Source: Schizosaccharomyces osmophilus (taxonomy: Eukaryota > Ascomycota > Schizosaccharomycetes > Schizosaccharomycetales > Schizosaccharomycetaceae). Taken from it: a stretch of DNA of 64,000 bases. The stretch covers positions 2,163,001 to 2,227,000 of the forward strand of contig NC_079240.1 in assembly GCF_027921745.1 (NCBI RefSeq), read 5' to 3'. The notes beneath the pieces were generated by a model. It searched no databases and was not told where the DNA came from. It saw nothing but the letters and a program-made list of their open reading frames with translations. How positions within the stretch are numbered: position 1 is the stretch's first letter; every line of letters starts with the position of its first letter. Positions 39,642 through 49,473 of the stretch are shown one piece after another. The translations under genes and the position numbers were made by a program.

Positions 39642-42344
39642 ATGCCAAATATGGCAGACAATGGTCATAAACAAAGGGATTATATAAAACAAGCTACTGC
39701 TAATGAAAAGCGCTCTACCAAGCCTCACAGAGAAACGACAAGTCAGCATTCGAGTGGACTAGACAATCTTGAAGACCTCGCAAAAAATCTGCCGAATTTG
39801 ACACCAAAGCCCGCAAGTCCTTCAAAAACCAAACATTCTTCGAACACACGCGCCTTGCAAAGCTTAGGGAAACAGGAAATAGATGTAGATTCAACAAAGG
39901 ATGAATTACCTACTATATCACCAGAGAAGATAGATGCCATTTTCTCTCCAAAACCAAAACCGACAAAATGGACAAAGGAAAGTCCTGTAAAAATACCGTT
40001 AAAGACGCCTTCTCAACCAAAAATTTCAAAGATTGGCAAAGAGCATTGGGATATAGACCCATTTGCTCCTATTCCAGTAAATTCTTCTGCATGGAAATCT
40101 TCTTACAATAAGAACATTAAGAAAGCAAGCAAGCTTCCTTCGGAAAACCCCGCTAGCGATGCTTTTGTCATTCAGACACCAAAGAACGACGCACCAACAT
40201 GGTTGAATACGCCGGTCCAACCAAGGACGCCTAGTTCTCCAATGTCTACGCCTCCGCGAAGAAACTATGGATCACCGAAAGTTTCTTCACAGGAGTACGT
40301 TGATCCTCTAAAGACTCAGGATATTCTGAAAGACCTCTTTGCAGGATCACTCGCCGAAACCGAACCAAATTCTGACCAGGAGAAGGAGCTCTTTATCAAA
40401 GGATTAAAGCTATCTTTACTACCTCACCAAATTCAAGGTCTACGCTGGCTGAAGAGACGGGAAAATGGTGACCGTGATGGCGTGCAAAATCCTACGTCAA
40501 AAGTAAGTAAGAATGTTTACTAGAGAATGCTAATATTTTTAGAAAAAACAAGCTCTAAAAGAACTTAAATCCTATGGTGGTATTCTTGCTGATGATGTAC
40601 GAAAAAGTTCGTTTATAACATGCTAATCATAAAGATGGGTCTAGGGAAAACTATACAGACAATTTCACTAATTCTATCTCATCCATATCACGATGAATCT
40701 TTAGAGACTACTGATGAAACAGAGAAGTCTATTAAGCCTTGTCGATCTACTTTGGTGGTTGCTCCTTTAAGTTTGATAAAACAGTGGGAAGAAGAGGTTC
40801 ACAGTAAAAGTAACCTAAAGGCTTTGGTGTATCATGGTGCAAACAGAAAGAGAGATTTAGATCATGTACATGATTATGATGTGGTCATCACTACATACCA
40901 GACGCTCGTTTCAGAAAACGCACCCGAGAAGAAAGATGAGGGCTCCAAAAATACGTTGAACTTGCTTTCCTTCTTTTGGTGGAGGGTCATCCTAGACGAA
41001 GCCCATACAATTAAGAATAAGGCGTCCAAAACTTCTGTCTCATGTTGCTCTTTAATGAGTAGAAACCGTTGGTGTCTTACTGGTACGCCACTACAAAACA
41101 ATCTGGATGAGATTTTCTCGTTAATTAAGTTTTTGAGGATACAGCCTCTGAACGACGCAGCCACCTGGAAAGAACAGATTACACGTCCAGTTACCCAAGG
41201 GAAAGGACAATTGGCTGTCGAGCGCTTGCGTGCATTTCTTTCCGTCATTATGTTGCGAAGGACAAAAAAAGTACTTCAACAATCATCTGGCAGACTTGAA
41301 GACGGTGGGCTGATGAAGCTACCCAAGCGAATAGTTGAGAAAGTCAGTTGCCAGTTCAGCGAACGTGAAAAAGACTTGTATCATTCACTAGAGAAGAAAA
41401 GTGAAAATACCATGTCGGAATTTATAAAGACAGGTGAGCTCAACAAAAATTACACAAATGTCCTCTGCTTACTTCTCCGTTTACGACAAGCATGTAATCA
41501 CCCAAAGCTTATAAGCACGCATTTACGGAATGATGCTGATGCTCTTTCTGTTTCTACAATGAAATTTAATGGTAAGGATCCTCTTCCTGACCAAGCTGTC
41601 GATGATGTCGCCGCTATGCTAGAAGGGATTGGTATCGGTCACAAAAGTAAAGTTCGTTGCGAAATATGTTATACGGTACTTCCCCAAAATACGAGTGTTT
41701 CGATTTGCAATAATTGCCTGGCGAACATACAAAAGCTTTCTGATAATCCTTCAGAGGTAGCTATGGATCAAGAAGTGTACATGTCATCCAAAGTAAAAAA
41801 GATTCTTTGGCTTTTGAAGGGAGATGCAAAATCTGAAGAAGAAGGAAAGCGTGCACCATCCGGAAAGTCCATTATATTCTCTCAATTCACAACCTTCCTT
41901 GATATCCTTGAGCCACATCTAGTTGCTTCAAATATCAAATTCGTTCGTTACGATGGAAAAATGACCAACCCTGCTCGTGAGGAATCGTTGCGAAAACTAA
42001 GTGATGATAGCGAAGTACGCGTTTTACTGTGTTCTTTGAAGTGTGGAGCACTAGGCTTAAATTTAACCTGTGCTAATCGTGTAATTCTCTCCGATGTATG
42101 GTGGAATCCGGCAATTGAAGACCAGGCTATCGATCGGGTGCATAGAATTGGGCAAAAAAGGGATGTGTTTGTTTACAAGCTGGTTATAAATGGTAGCATA
42201 GAAGAAAGAATTGTCACATTGCAAGAACAAAAACGATTAATTGCAGAAGGTGCTTTGGGAGACAGCAAATCAAAAGTAAAATCAGGGAAACTATCGATGA
42301 GCGACCTTTTGTACCTCTTCCATAAACAAACTGAATTGGACTAA
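39642..42344 (+). CDS. rhp16b: SNF2-family ATPase with RING finger, Rhp16b-like
   Basis: Three exons: 39642-40502, 40543-40596, 40635-42344; 874 residues. Introns of 40 and 38 nt; splicing restores ADDMGLGKTIQT (Walker A, K310). The helicase continues with LDEAHTIKN (motif II), LTGTPLQNN (III), a degenerate RING (CEICYTVL..CNNCLANI) inserted between the lobes, then RYDGKMTNPAREESL and DRVHRIGQKR (VI), ending in a DLLYLF motif. This layout is the Rad5/Rad16 group of SNF2 translocases with ubiquitin-ligase potential. Position next to pex11 and nup107 points to S. pombe rhp16b (SPBC582.10c); rrp1/rrp2 are related alternatives. The N-terminal 270 residues are disordered and Ser/Pro/Lys-rich. Confidence 0.85.
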
Positions 42345-42572
42345 CTGAAATTGGCTAAGAATGCTGACTTACGATGAATGACTTCTTAAGTTGACGAAAT
42401 TGAGGTTCCACTTTTGCTATGACCGTTAATTAGGTATGCTATTCTCATATCTAGAAAAAGAGTAGATTGGTTTACGAAATTAAAGTAGCATTATTCTAAA
42501 TATCATCTATTGGAAAATTCCAACGTAATCGTCGAAAAGCAATTAGATTAGAAAGTAGAGAAATCCTTCTAA

Positions 42573-43614
42573 TTAATTTAACCAAGTCTTATAGAGACCC
42601 ATTAAGCTTGTGGTAATACCAGTCATAGCGACAACACCCTCATCCAACTTTACGATATCCAACTCAGCCAGAGGAATTAAAGCATCCAGAGCATTTTGGA
42701 TGGCGAAGTAGACGACATCGTTTTTTTCCCTAATTAAGTGTTAGTTGAGAGGGAAAGGTGCTTCAAACATACTTCGTTAAAGATTCAACAGATGCTTCAT
42801 GTTTCGTTTTACCGGAATCGGAAGCTTGAATTGATTTCAAATGTTCAGAAATCTTTTGGTAATTATATACGCCTGCGAAGCAAGAGGAAAGCAAGGCGGC
42901 AGCTAAAAATTGCTTACTCAAGGTAGAAACGTATTTGTGGTTGGGACACTTGACTAAATTTGTCTTTTGTAACCAACCGATTAATTCCATTGCAGAATAA
43001 CCAGTAAAAGCAAGATCTCTAGTCAGTTGAATGGAAGGGAGAGCAGCTTCAGAAGAAGAAACTGGATTTTTTATTTGAAGACTGCCGAAATAAGACTTGG
43101 AAAGATAATCAAAAACCTTGCCGATACTGAACAGTTTTCTAGCAAAAGAAATTTGAGATTCTAAAGAGTCCCACTTATTTACGGATTCCAAAGAGCTTCC
43201 ATTGTAGTACAGGCGCCAAGCCAGAAGCTTTGCAACAAATTGCAAGGTTCTAAAAGACTAGACAACCATGTTAGCAAACGTTTAGTACAGAAAAGAGTGC
43301 CAAATTTTTATTGCTGATTGGAATCCTCAGTTATTAGAAGAAATAAGATTTTTATATAAGAAACTGGGTGGGATTAACAAAGGTCGTCTTATCACCCAAA
43401 AGTGCAATGCTCTTGGTTTTGTGATGAACAGCTAACTGTAGCAAAAGAAATATGACATTCTCCTTTTTATAATTGAGCAGTATTTACCTTGTCTCTAGCA
43501 GACATAGAATTTAACATCTAAAGATTATAGTTAGTACCCTCATAGTAGTTTCAATGTTTTCTTTCATACGCGTAAAACGTGTGCATATTGAGCTGTCTCA
43601 AAAATAACTGCCAT
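42573..43614 (-). CDS. pex11: Pex11, peroxisome division protein, four exons
   Basis: Shapes and elongates the peroxisome membrane before fission. Exons on the minus strand: 43614-43570, 43517-43488, 43257-42773, 42729-42573; 238 residues, the length I recall for S. pombe Pex11. Joining gives MAVIFETAQYAHVLRMLNSM, SARDKSFRTLQFVAKLLAW, which fits the amphipathic N-terminus of the family (..GRDKxxRxxQY..). A C-terminal membrane span lies in AMTGITTSLMGLYKTW. Intron 2 (230 nt) is unusually long for this genome. It sits between rhp16b and the alanine aminotransferase gene, as in S. pombe. Confidence 0.88.
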
Positions 43615-44039
43615 TCTTTCTAATAAATTATGACTTAAGTAATAGAACTGAGTAAAGTTGTGGGAATTTGATGTTGTATGTAATCCACAAATATAGAGAG
43701 CGTTAAAGGAAGATGATATTCATATCACTTATGATACGAAAAAAATCTTGTTAAAAGTAGTTACTTTGGAATTTAAGAAAATGATTTAAATATTTAATAT
43801 ATAAATGAGAAACTTACGAAAGCTATCAATTGTGAAGCTGGGATGTATATTTAATCTGGTAAGAAGACACGATTCAAGCTGAAGGGAAGCATGCATTAAA
43901 TTGCATGTTTGCTGGTTTCGAATTGATTAAAAAAGATATTAAAAAAAAAAATTACTAAGAAAAATGAGGTAGTAGGGAAACCCGTAAAATGATGAGGAAG
44001 TATCGTAAAGGAAAGTAAGAAAGAACCTGGTATGCACCA
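43615..44039. other. pex11 upstream spacer
   Basis: About 425 AT-rich bases holding the pex11 promoter and the 3' flank of the aminotransferase gene. Nothing else seen. Confidence 0.4.
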
Positions 44040-45512
44040 TTAATCTTCGTATTCGTCCATGACTGCATTATGGGCTTCAATTAAGCGCTCAACATACTCA
44101 GATCCCTTTGCCAAAAAGGTTATTCGAACGTGGTAATCGTTTTCTTTTTGGCCAAGTCCAGTTCCTGGAACTAAGCATATACCAGTACGTTGCAAAATAT
44201 ATAAACAATATAGCTCGTCAGGCTGAACGTTATTCTCATTTGCTTCTCGAACAAATTTTTCTGGTAAAATAATATTAGGATGCAGATACATGGCACCGTG
44301 AGGCTCTTGGCAAGTGACATATTTCATGCGCTTGGTAGCTTCATAGAGAAATTCGCATTGCTTCTCCATGTCCTTGTGAATCTTCTTGATTTCCTGAGAA
44401 TACAACTCATAACTGGGTTCACCTACTTTCGGAGGTCGTACAAGCAAATCGACAAGGAGTTGACCCGTCACCGGCGCACATATATCGATAGTTGCTAGTT
44501 TTAAAATTTGTTCTTTGACAAAGGAAGGAACATTTATGATATCGATGTAGCCCCCTCGTTGCCCACACTCACCGAACTGCCCTTTACTAACAGAGTTTAT
44601 GCAGACGAGAGAAACCCTGCCCCAATCCGAGTTTGGCTCTCGTGTTTCGAGATCACATAACACTTTACGAAACGAAGTAAACTTCTTCCTAAACACGTTG
44701 TTTTGGTAGACTTCGTCGGAGATAATGACGAGGCCCTTTTTTTTTGCAAATCGGAGCACGTCTTCGATACATTCTTCTGAAATGCAGGTCCCTGTAGGGT
44801 TTCCAGGATTAATAAATACGCATAGGCGAATGTTCGTTCCCTTCTTGGACTCCTCTTCGTATGCATGCTTGAACTGCTCAATGTCTACATTCCAATCGTC
44901 CTTTTCAGACAGGTAGTACGACACACATTTTCCACGAAGAAGATCCATCAGGGCTCCATAAAGAGGGTACTGGGGACTGGGGAGCATGGCTCCTTCAGAC
45001 GGTCCTGAAATGAGTAAGGTCATGATTAGTTTGGCTCCTTGAGTCGCACCGCTCGTCAAGTAGATGTCGTCTGGGTGGCAAGCATAATTGTCACGCTCTT
45101 GAATATATTCTGCTACGTGCTTGCGAACGATCGGGATTCCTTGGGAATCGCTGTAAGCGCCAACACCGCCAGTATCTTTCAACAACAAACCAGCTCTCTC
45201 AACGACGTCACTTGGATAAATATTTTTGAACCAAGGTTCATGGGTATGATTTAACAAAGCTGGATACTGGCAAATCGACAAAACCTGACGAAGAAAGGTA
45301 ATGGGAAGTTGTCCAAACTGATGTGGATTACCAATATTTGCATATATTATATCTTGAAAGGGATAAGCATCACGATTTTCCAGCAAGTCATTTTGGATTT
45401 TCTCGGCAAGAACTGTTAAAGGACCACGAACTGCATAATTGACTTTTAAAACTTGCTGATTCAAATTGGAAACGTTAGAGAAAGCGTTAGGAAGGTAATT
45501 GTGGGAATGCAT
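44040..45512 (-). CDS. Alanine aminotransferase
   Basis: 490 residues, fold-type I PLP aminotransferase moving amino groups between alanine and 2-oxoglutarate. The PLP lysine is in NSVSKGQFGECGQRGG. Other blocks: YANIGNPHQ near the N-terminus, LTSGATQGAKLIM, FINPGNPTGTC, ISDEVYQNNVF, and RITFLAKG near the C-terminus. The N-terminus (MHSHNYLPNAFSNVSNLNQQ) is not a clear presequence, suggesting a cytosolic enzyme. It corresponds by order to S. pombe SPBC582.08. Intronless. Confidence 0.95.
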   Translation of the reverse strand: MHSHNYLPNAFSNVSNLNQQVLKVNYAVRGPLTVLAEKIQNDLLENRDAYPFQDIIYANIGNPHQFGQLPITFLRQVLSICQYPALLNHTHEPWFKNIYPSDVVERAGLLLKDTGGVGAYSDSQGIPIVRKHVAEYIQERDNYACHPDDIYLTSGATQGAKLIMTLLISGPSEGAMLPSPQYPLYGALMDLLRGKCVSYYLSEKDDWNVDIEQFKHAYEEESKKGTNIRLCVFINPGNPTGTCISEECIEDVLRFAKKKGLVIISDEVYQNNVFRKKFTSFRKVLCDLETREPNSDWGRVSLVCINSVSKGQFGECGQRGGYIDIINVPSFVKEQILKLATIDICAPVTGQLLVDLLVRPPKVGEPSYELYSQEIKKIHKDMEKQCEFLYEATKRMKYVTCQEPHGAMYLHPNIILPEKFVREANENNVQPDELYCLYILQRTGICLVPGTGLGQKENDYHVRITFLAKGSEYVERLIEAHNAVMDEYED

Positions 45513-46511
45513 CTCTTCATTAATGCTTTGGAAAAGGGCAGAATATTTTGGCTGATAAAGGATTGTTTCTTACCAAAGTGACCAGTTATGAGATCCTTCG
45601 ATCCGTTCATCCGATAAAGAAGTTTCTGTCATCATTACTTCTAAAAGAGATCCTTTAAGACATTTTTCATTGTTTTCTATGGGAAGCTATAATAAATCTT
45701 TAACTAAAATAATTGTTATATTTTAATAATGCCTGCCTTTGGAGTTGTTAGTAATCGTTAAATTCCATTTGAACTTTAGGTATATCGTTTATACCCGTGT
45801 ATCACAAGAAAAATCGCATTAAAGTAAGTCTTCATCGTACTAAGCAGGTACTAGTAATATGATATTTGGATGACAATGGCTTTCCGTGGTTTTCGATTTT
45901 TTTTCAATTATATTGAATGTCAATTTGAATTTCTGTTAGGAGTACTGTAAGAATGAGAAGGGAAGGCTATAGTTAGCTGAGTTGGATTCATCTCTCAGGG
46001 TGTACGCGCAATACGGAAGAAAGGAATCTTGGTCAAGGAGGGCGCTTTCGTACACAAAGAGAGAATTAAAAGTTCATCTATATCTCCCTTTAAATGGTTG
46101 GAGACTAAAAAAAGAAATCTAACGTTTCTAAGACCTCCCAGGCTACTCCTGTTTCCTCATATCATCAGTTAGCCTACCAGTGGTATCTTAAGCAAGAAAA
46201 TGAAAAGGGCAAGTCAAAGATAAAGTTAGCTTGATTTTCATGTGCATTTTTCTTATCTTTACGATACAACAGTCGCTTCCCTGTTTGTTTTGAGGCTGTC
46301 AGAGTAGGATCGTCACCCACTTATCCTTCAATAGCTTTCAGTGGAACCATACCTCTTTAAATAGTATATATTCAGCAAAATTTCATACAATCGGCCTCTC
46401 TAGTTTTAGTTTTTTGTATTTTCACAAAGCTACTCCGATGTAAACAAAAGTAACAAAGTGGTGGTGTTACCTGAATCGGTGTAGAGCGATTCCTGAGGTG
46501 GACGAGAGCAA
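45513..46511. promoter_or_regulatory. Divergent spacer, aminotransferase / rpn7
   Basis: About 1 kb between divergently transcribed genes. No long frame on either strand. No RNA gene recognised; the GC-richer patch around 46000-46070 has no RNA fold I can name. Confidence 0.45.
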
Positions 46512-47735
46512 ATGTGTCATCTACTACCACCTACAAAGACAATGAGTGAAAAAGCAAGAGTGATATCTGATTTGACGATTTCTCAATCGATATATGAGTT
46601 ATCAAACAGCTTTTTGGAAAGTAAGCATGAAAAGGCGCTGGAAACGCTGTTTTCAGCGATTCGAGAAAACCATCTAGCACCTCTTTATCAATATGTCTGT
46701 GAACATGAGGGTACGATGTCGAAAATTGACCAAGATGAATCTTTTCTCAATCAAATGGTACAAGAAAACAACAAGCGTATCGAAGAATTCGACAAAGCAC
46801 ATGCAGACGCCCAAGAACTGAATGGTGAGCATGAAATTCTAGAAGCTATGAGAGGCAAGGCATATTATTTTGTCGATATCTGTGATAGAGTACGAGGTGT
46901 ACAACTTTGTGATGAAATTTATGATCGAGCTACTTTGACAGGCATGAAAATTGATGTGTTGTTCCTAAAAATTCGCCTGGCTTATGTCTACGCTGACATG
47001 AAGACTGTCAGTCAATTATTAGAAAAGATGAAGCCACTGATTGAAAAGGGAGGTGATTGGGAACGCAAGAATCGCTTAAAGGCTTACCAAGGAATTTACC
47101 TGATGTCCATTCGTGACTTTTCTGGTGCTGCTGATTTGTTGCTTGATTGCATGTCTACCTTTTCTTCCACAGAGTTACTTCCTTATTACGACGTTGTTCG
47201 CTATGCCGTTATTTCTGGCGCCATTTCTTTAGACCGTGTTCATGTAAAATCAAATATCATAGATTCCCCTGAAGTCCTTGCCGTGCTGCCTCAAAACGAG
47301 TCCATGTCTAGCTTAGAGGCATGCATTAATAGCCTCTATCTATGCGATTATGCTGGCTTCTTCCGTACTCTTGCCGATGTCGAGCAAAACCATCTCAAGT
47401 GCGATCAGTTTCTTGTCGCTCACTACCGCTACTATGTTCGTGAAATGAGAAGACGTGCTTACTCTCAATTGTTGGAATCTTATAGTGCTCTTAGTATCGA
47501 ATCTATGGCTGCTGCCTTCGGCGTTTCTGTCGAATACATTGATCGCGATCTAGCTTCCTTTATTCCTGACAATAAAGTGAACTGTGTGATTGACCGTGTA
47601 CATGGCGTTGTTGAAACGAATCGTCCCGATGAAAAGAACCGCCAATATCAAGAAGTTGTGAAGCAAGGAGATGTTTTACTCAATAAGCTTCAAAAATACC
47701 AAGCTACTGTTATGCGCGGTGCTTTTAAAGTCTAA
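46512..47735 (+). CDS. rpn7: Rpn7, 26S proteasome lid subunit
   Basis: 407 residues. Rpn7 is a PCI-domain subunit of the 19S regulatory particle lid. TPR-like helices fill residues 40-230, and the PCI winged-helix domain lies at about 310-370 (LLESYSALSIESMAAAFGVS, VEYIDRDLASFI, DRVHGVVETNRPD). The first ATG adds ten residues (MCHLLPPTKT) before a second Met (46542, MSEKARV); either could start the protein. Intronless. Synteny: SPBC582.07c. Confidence 0.95.
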   Translation: MCHLLPPTKTMSEKARVISDLTISQSIYELSNSFLESKHEKALETLFSAIRENHLAPLYQYVCEHEGTMSKIDQDESFLNQMVQENNKRIEEFDKAHADAQELNGEHEILEAMRGKAYYFVDICDRVRGVQLCDEIYDRATLTGMKIDVLFLKIRLAYVYADMKTVSQLLEKMKPLIEKGGDWERKNRLKAYQGIYLMSIRDFSGAADLLLDCMSTFSSTELLPYYDVVRYAVISGAISLDRVHVKSNIIDSPEVLAVLPQNESMSSLEACINSLYLCDYAGFFRTLADVEQNHLKCDQFLVAHYRYYVREMRRRAYSQLLESYSALSIESMAAAFGVSVEYIDRDLASFIPDNKVNCVIDRVHGVVETNRPDEKNRQYQEVVKQGDVLLNKLQKYQATVMRGAFKV

Positions 47736-48161
47736 ATAATGGGGATTTTTCGTTCTGTTTAAAAATGTCGAGTCGCTTTCATAAACGGTGTTTCCGTTTG
47801 TTGATGCTCATGTAATGAAAATTGTTCTGCATATGACTGCCCACAGAAAGGTTTATATAAATAAATCTTTTGTTAACGTTTTTCTTTGTACCGTTTGTAA
47901 ATGTATTTTGGTCAACTTTGGCCAGTCCATTTAACCTTTTTATAGGCCGACATAAAAAAGCATCCCGTGTAAACCATTTATGATTTTATTTTTAATAAAT
48001 TAAGTCTTTATGTTAATCATGTATGTTGGCTTTGCTCAGTCTCTATTGAAAGGTGTGAAACGCGTATAATCTGGGTATGCTAGCTGCCTTCAACCTACTA
48101 CATCAAGAGATTGGGAATATTCCAATTCTCGCGTTTTCATATCAACATTTTCAAATAAAAC
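47736..48161. promoter_or_regulatory. rpn7 3' flank and mcp6 promoter
   Basis: About 425 AT-rich bases; an AATAAATTAAG signal near 47994. GTAAACCAT (47971 region) only weakly resembles a forkhead site. Nothing else. Confidence 0.4.
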
Positions 48162-49223
48162 ATGGATTTTGAAGATTTACTGCAAGCTTCAGGTTCTCCA
48201 GACACAACGTGCGTACCATCGTCGCCAATTTCGTACATAAAAGACGAGAAACTAGATAAATGTCACGTCGAGAAACTTTCTAGCAATGAAGATGTAGACT
48301 TATCTGAAAAAACTATTCGATTTCTTAAACTACAGATGAATGCAAAGGGAATTATCGACGCGTTTGAACGCGATTCTTTACAAAGTTCATTGGAAATTAA
48401 GAATTTAAAACTACAATTGGAAGAGGAACGAAGGTTAAACGAACAATTTAGAATGACTACGGTGATTAAACTTCAAAATACAAATGAACAGCTAAAAAGT
48501 GAAAACCAGCATATCCTAAACCAAAATGAAGAATTACTGGTCATGAAAAAAGAACATGAAACGAGACATGAATTACTAAAACAAGATATGAAAGCGCTCA
48601 AAGAAAATTATAAGGCATCTTTCGTGCGAATCGGGAATTTGGAGCATGAAAATTCTAATCTGAAAACTTCACTGTGTAATCAAAGTAGGGAAGCCAGGCA
48701 GAGGTCTAAAGTTGAACCGGAATCTCCCAAAGATTGGAAAGAACAGTTCAAAGAGAAAATTAAAACAAAACGGTCCTTAGGTCATCAGCATTTCCGAGTA
48801 CGCGATGTCAACACACCAGAAGACTCCCAACGAGAAAGGAAAAGAGAAAGAGAGGGAGAACATGTAGAGTCTCGCAGAATCAACAGTCAAACAGACACAT
48901 TCTCCCCAAGGGTTATAGAAACACGATCTCGAATCCTCCGACTTCAGGAGTCATTTTCAGATTTGGAAACTCAGCATGACTCTTTCCGGAATATTTGCGA
49001 TTCCTTAAGAGAAAAGCTAAAAGTAGACTCTAGTAAAACGAAGCAAAGGCTCTTGAAACTGGAAAATCTTCTTCAGAATCGCTCTCCTCCATCTTACACA
49101 TTTTCTTTAAGTTGCACACATCAGCTTCCGCACGATTCGAGAACAGAACCGTTCACTAAAACAAAACATGAATCTCATAATGAAGTATTCACTCCAATCT
49201 CCCTGCCTTTCGACGCCTCATAA
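48162..49223 (+). CDS. mcp6: Mcp6/Hrs1-like meiotic coiled-coil protein
   Basis: 353 residues, rich in Glu/Lys/Gln with long heptad-like coiled coils (residues about 45-185 and 255-305, for example ..IKNLKLQLEEERRLNEQFRM..). In S. pombe Mcp6 (Hrs1) sits at the spindle pole body in meiotic prophase and organises astral microtubules for horsetail nuclear movement. Coiled coils carry little family signal, so the assignment relies mainly on gene order between rpn7 and brc1. A KRERE-type basic cluster lies near residues 220-232. Confidence 0.72.
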   Translation: MDFEDLLQASGSPDTTCVPSSPISYIKDEKLDKCHVEKLSSNEDVDLSEKTIRFLKLQMNAKGIIDAFERDSLQSSLEIKNLKLQLEEERRLNEQFRMTTVIKLQNTNEQLKSENQHILNQNEELLVMKKEHETRHELLKQDMKALKENYKASFVRIGNLEHENSNLKTSLCNQSREARQRSKVEPESPKDWKEQFKEKIKTKRSLGHQHFRVRDVNTPEDSQRERKREREGEHVESRRINSQTDTFSPRVIETRSRILRLQESFSDLETQHDSFRNICDSLREKLKVDSSKTKQRLLKLENLLQNRSPPSYTFSLSCTHQLPHDSRTEPFTKTKHESHNEVFTPISLPFDAS

Positions 49224-49473
49224 GGAAAGTGACTAGACCGACTAGCAGTAGCAAGTTTTTATCTGTCTTCTTTTTTTTTTTACATATATCTATCTATTAA
49301 TTTACGAGTAACACAATTGAATTATTTATGTTTTAAATTACATTTTCTTTGCATAATCCTTTAATGTCACGTCAGCTTAATTTGTTGTTAAAGGCCTCCA
49401 TCTTGGAGTAAACAACCTTGAAGTTTTCTAATAATAGGTTTTGGCAGTAGTTCAACCCAAACGTTAGATACGA

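Noticed and set aside
39642-42344. Naming the SNF2 ATPase Rrp2
   Set aside because: Rrp1/Rrp2 are similar in domain layout, but the neighbours nup107 and pex11 match the position of rhp16b in S. pombe.
43258-43487. A definite C/D snoRNA in the pex11 intron
   Set aside because: C-like and D-like words are present but there is no terminal stem and no convincing rRNA-complementary guide; kept only as a weak possibility in the findings.
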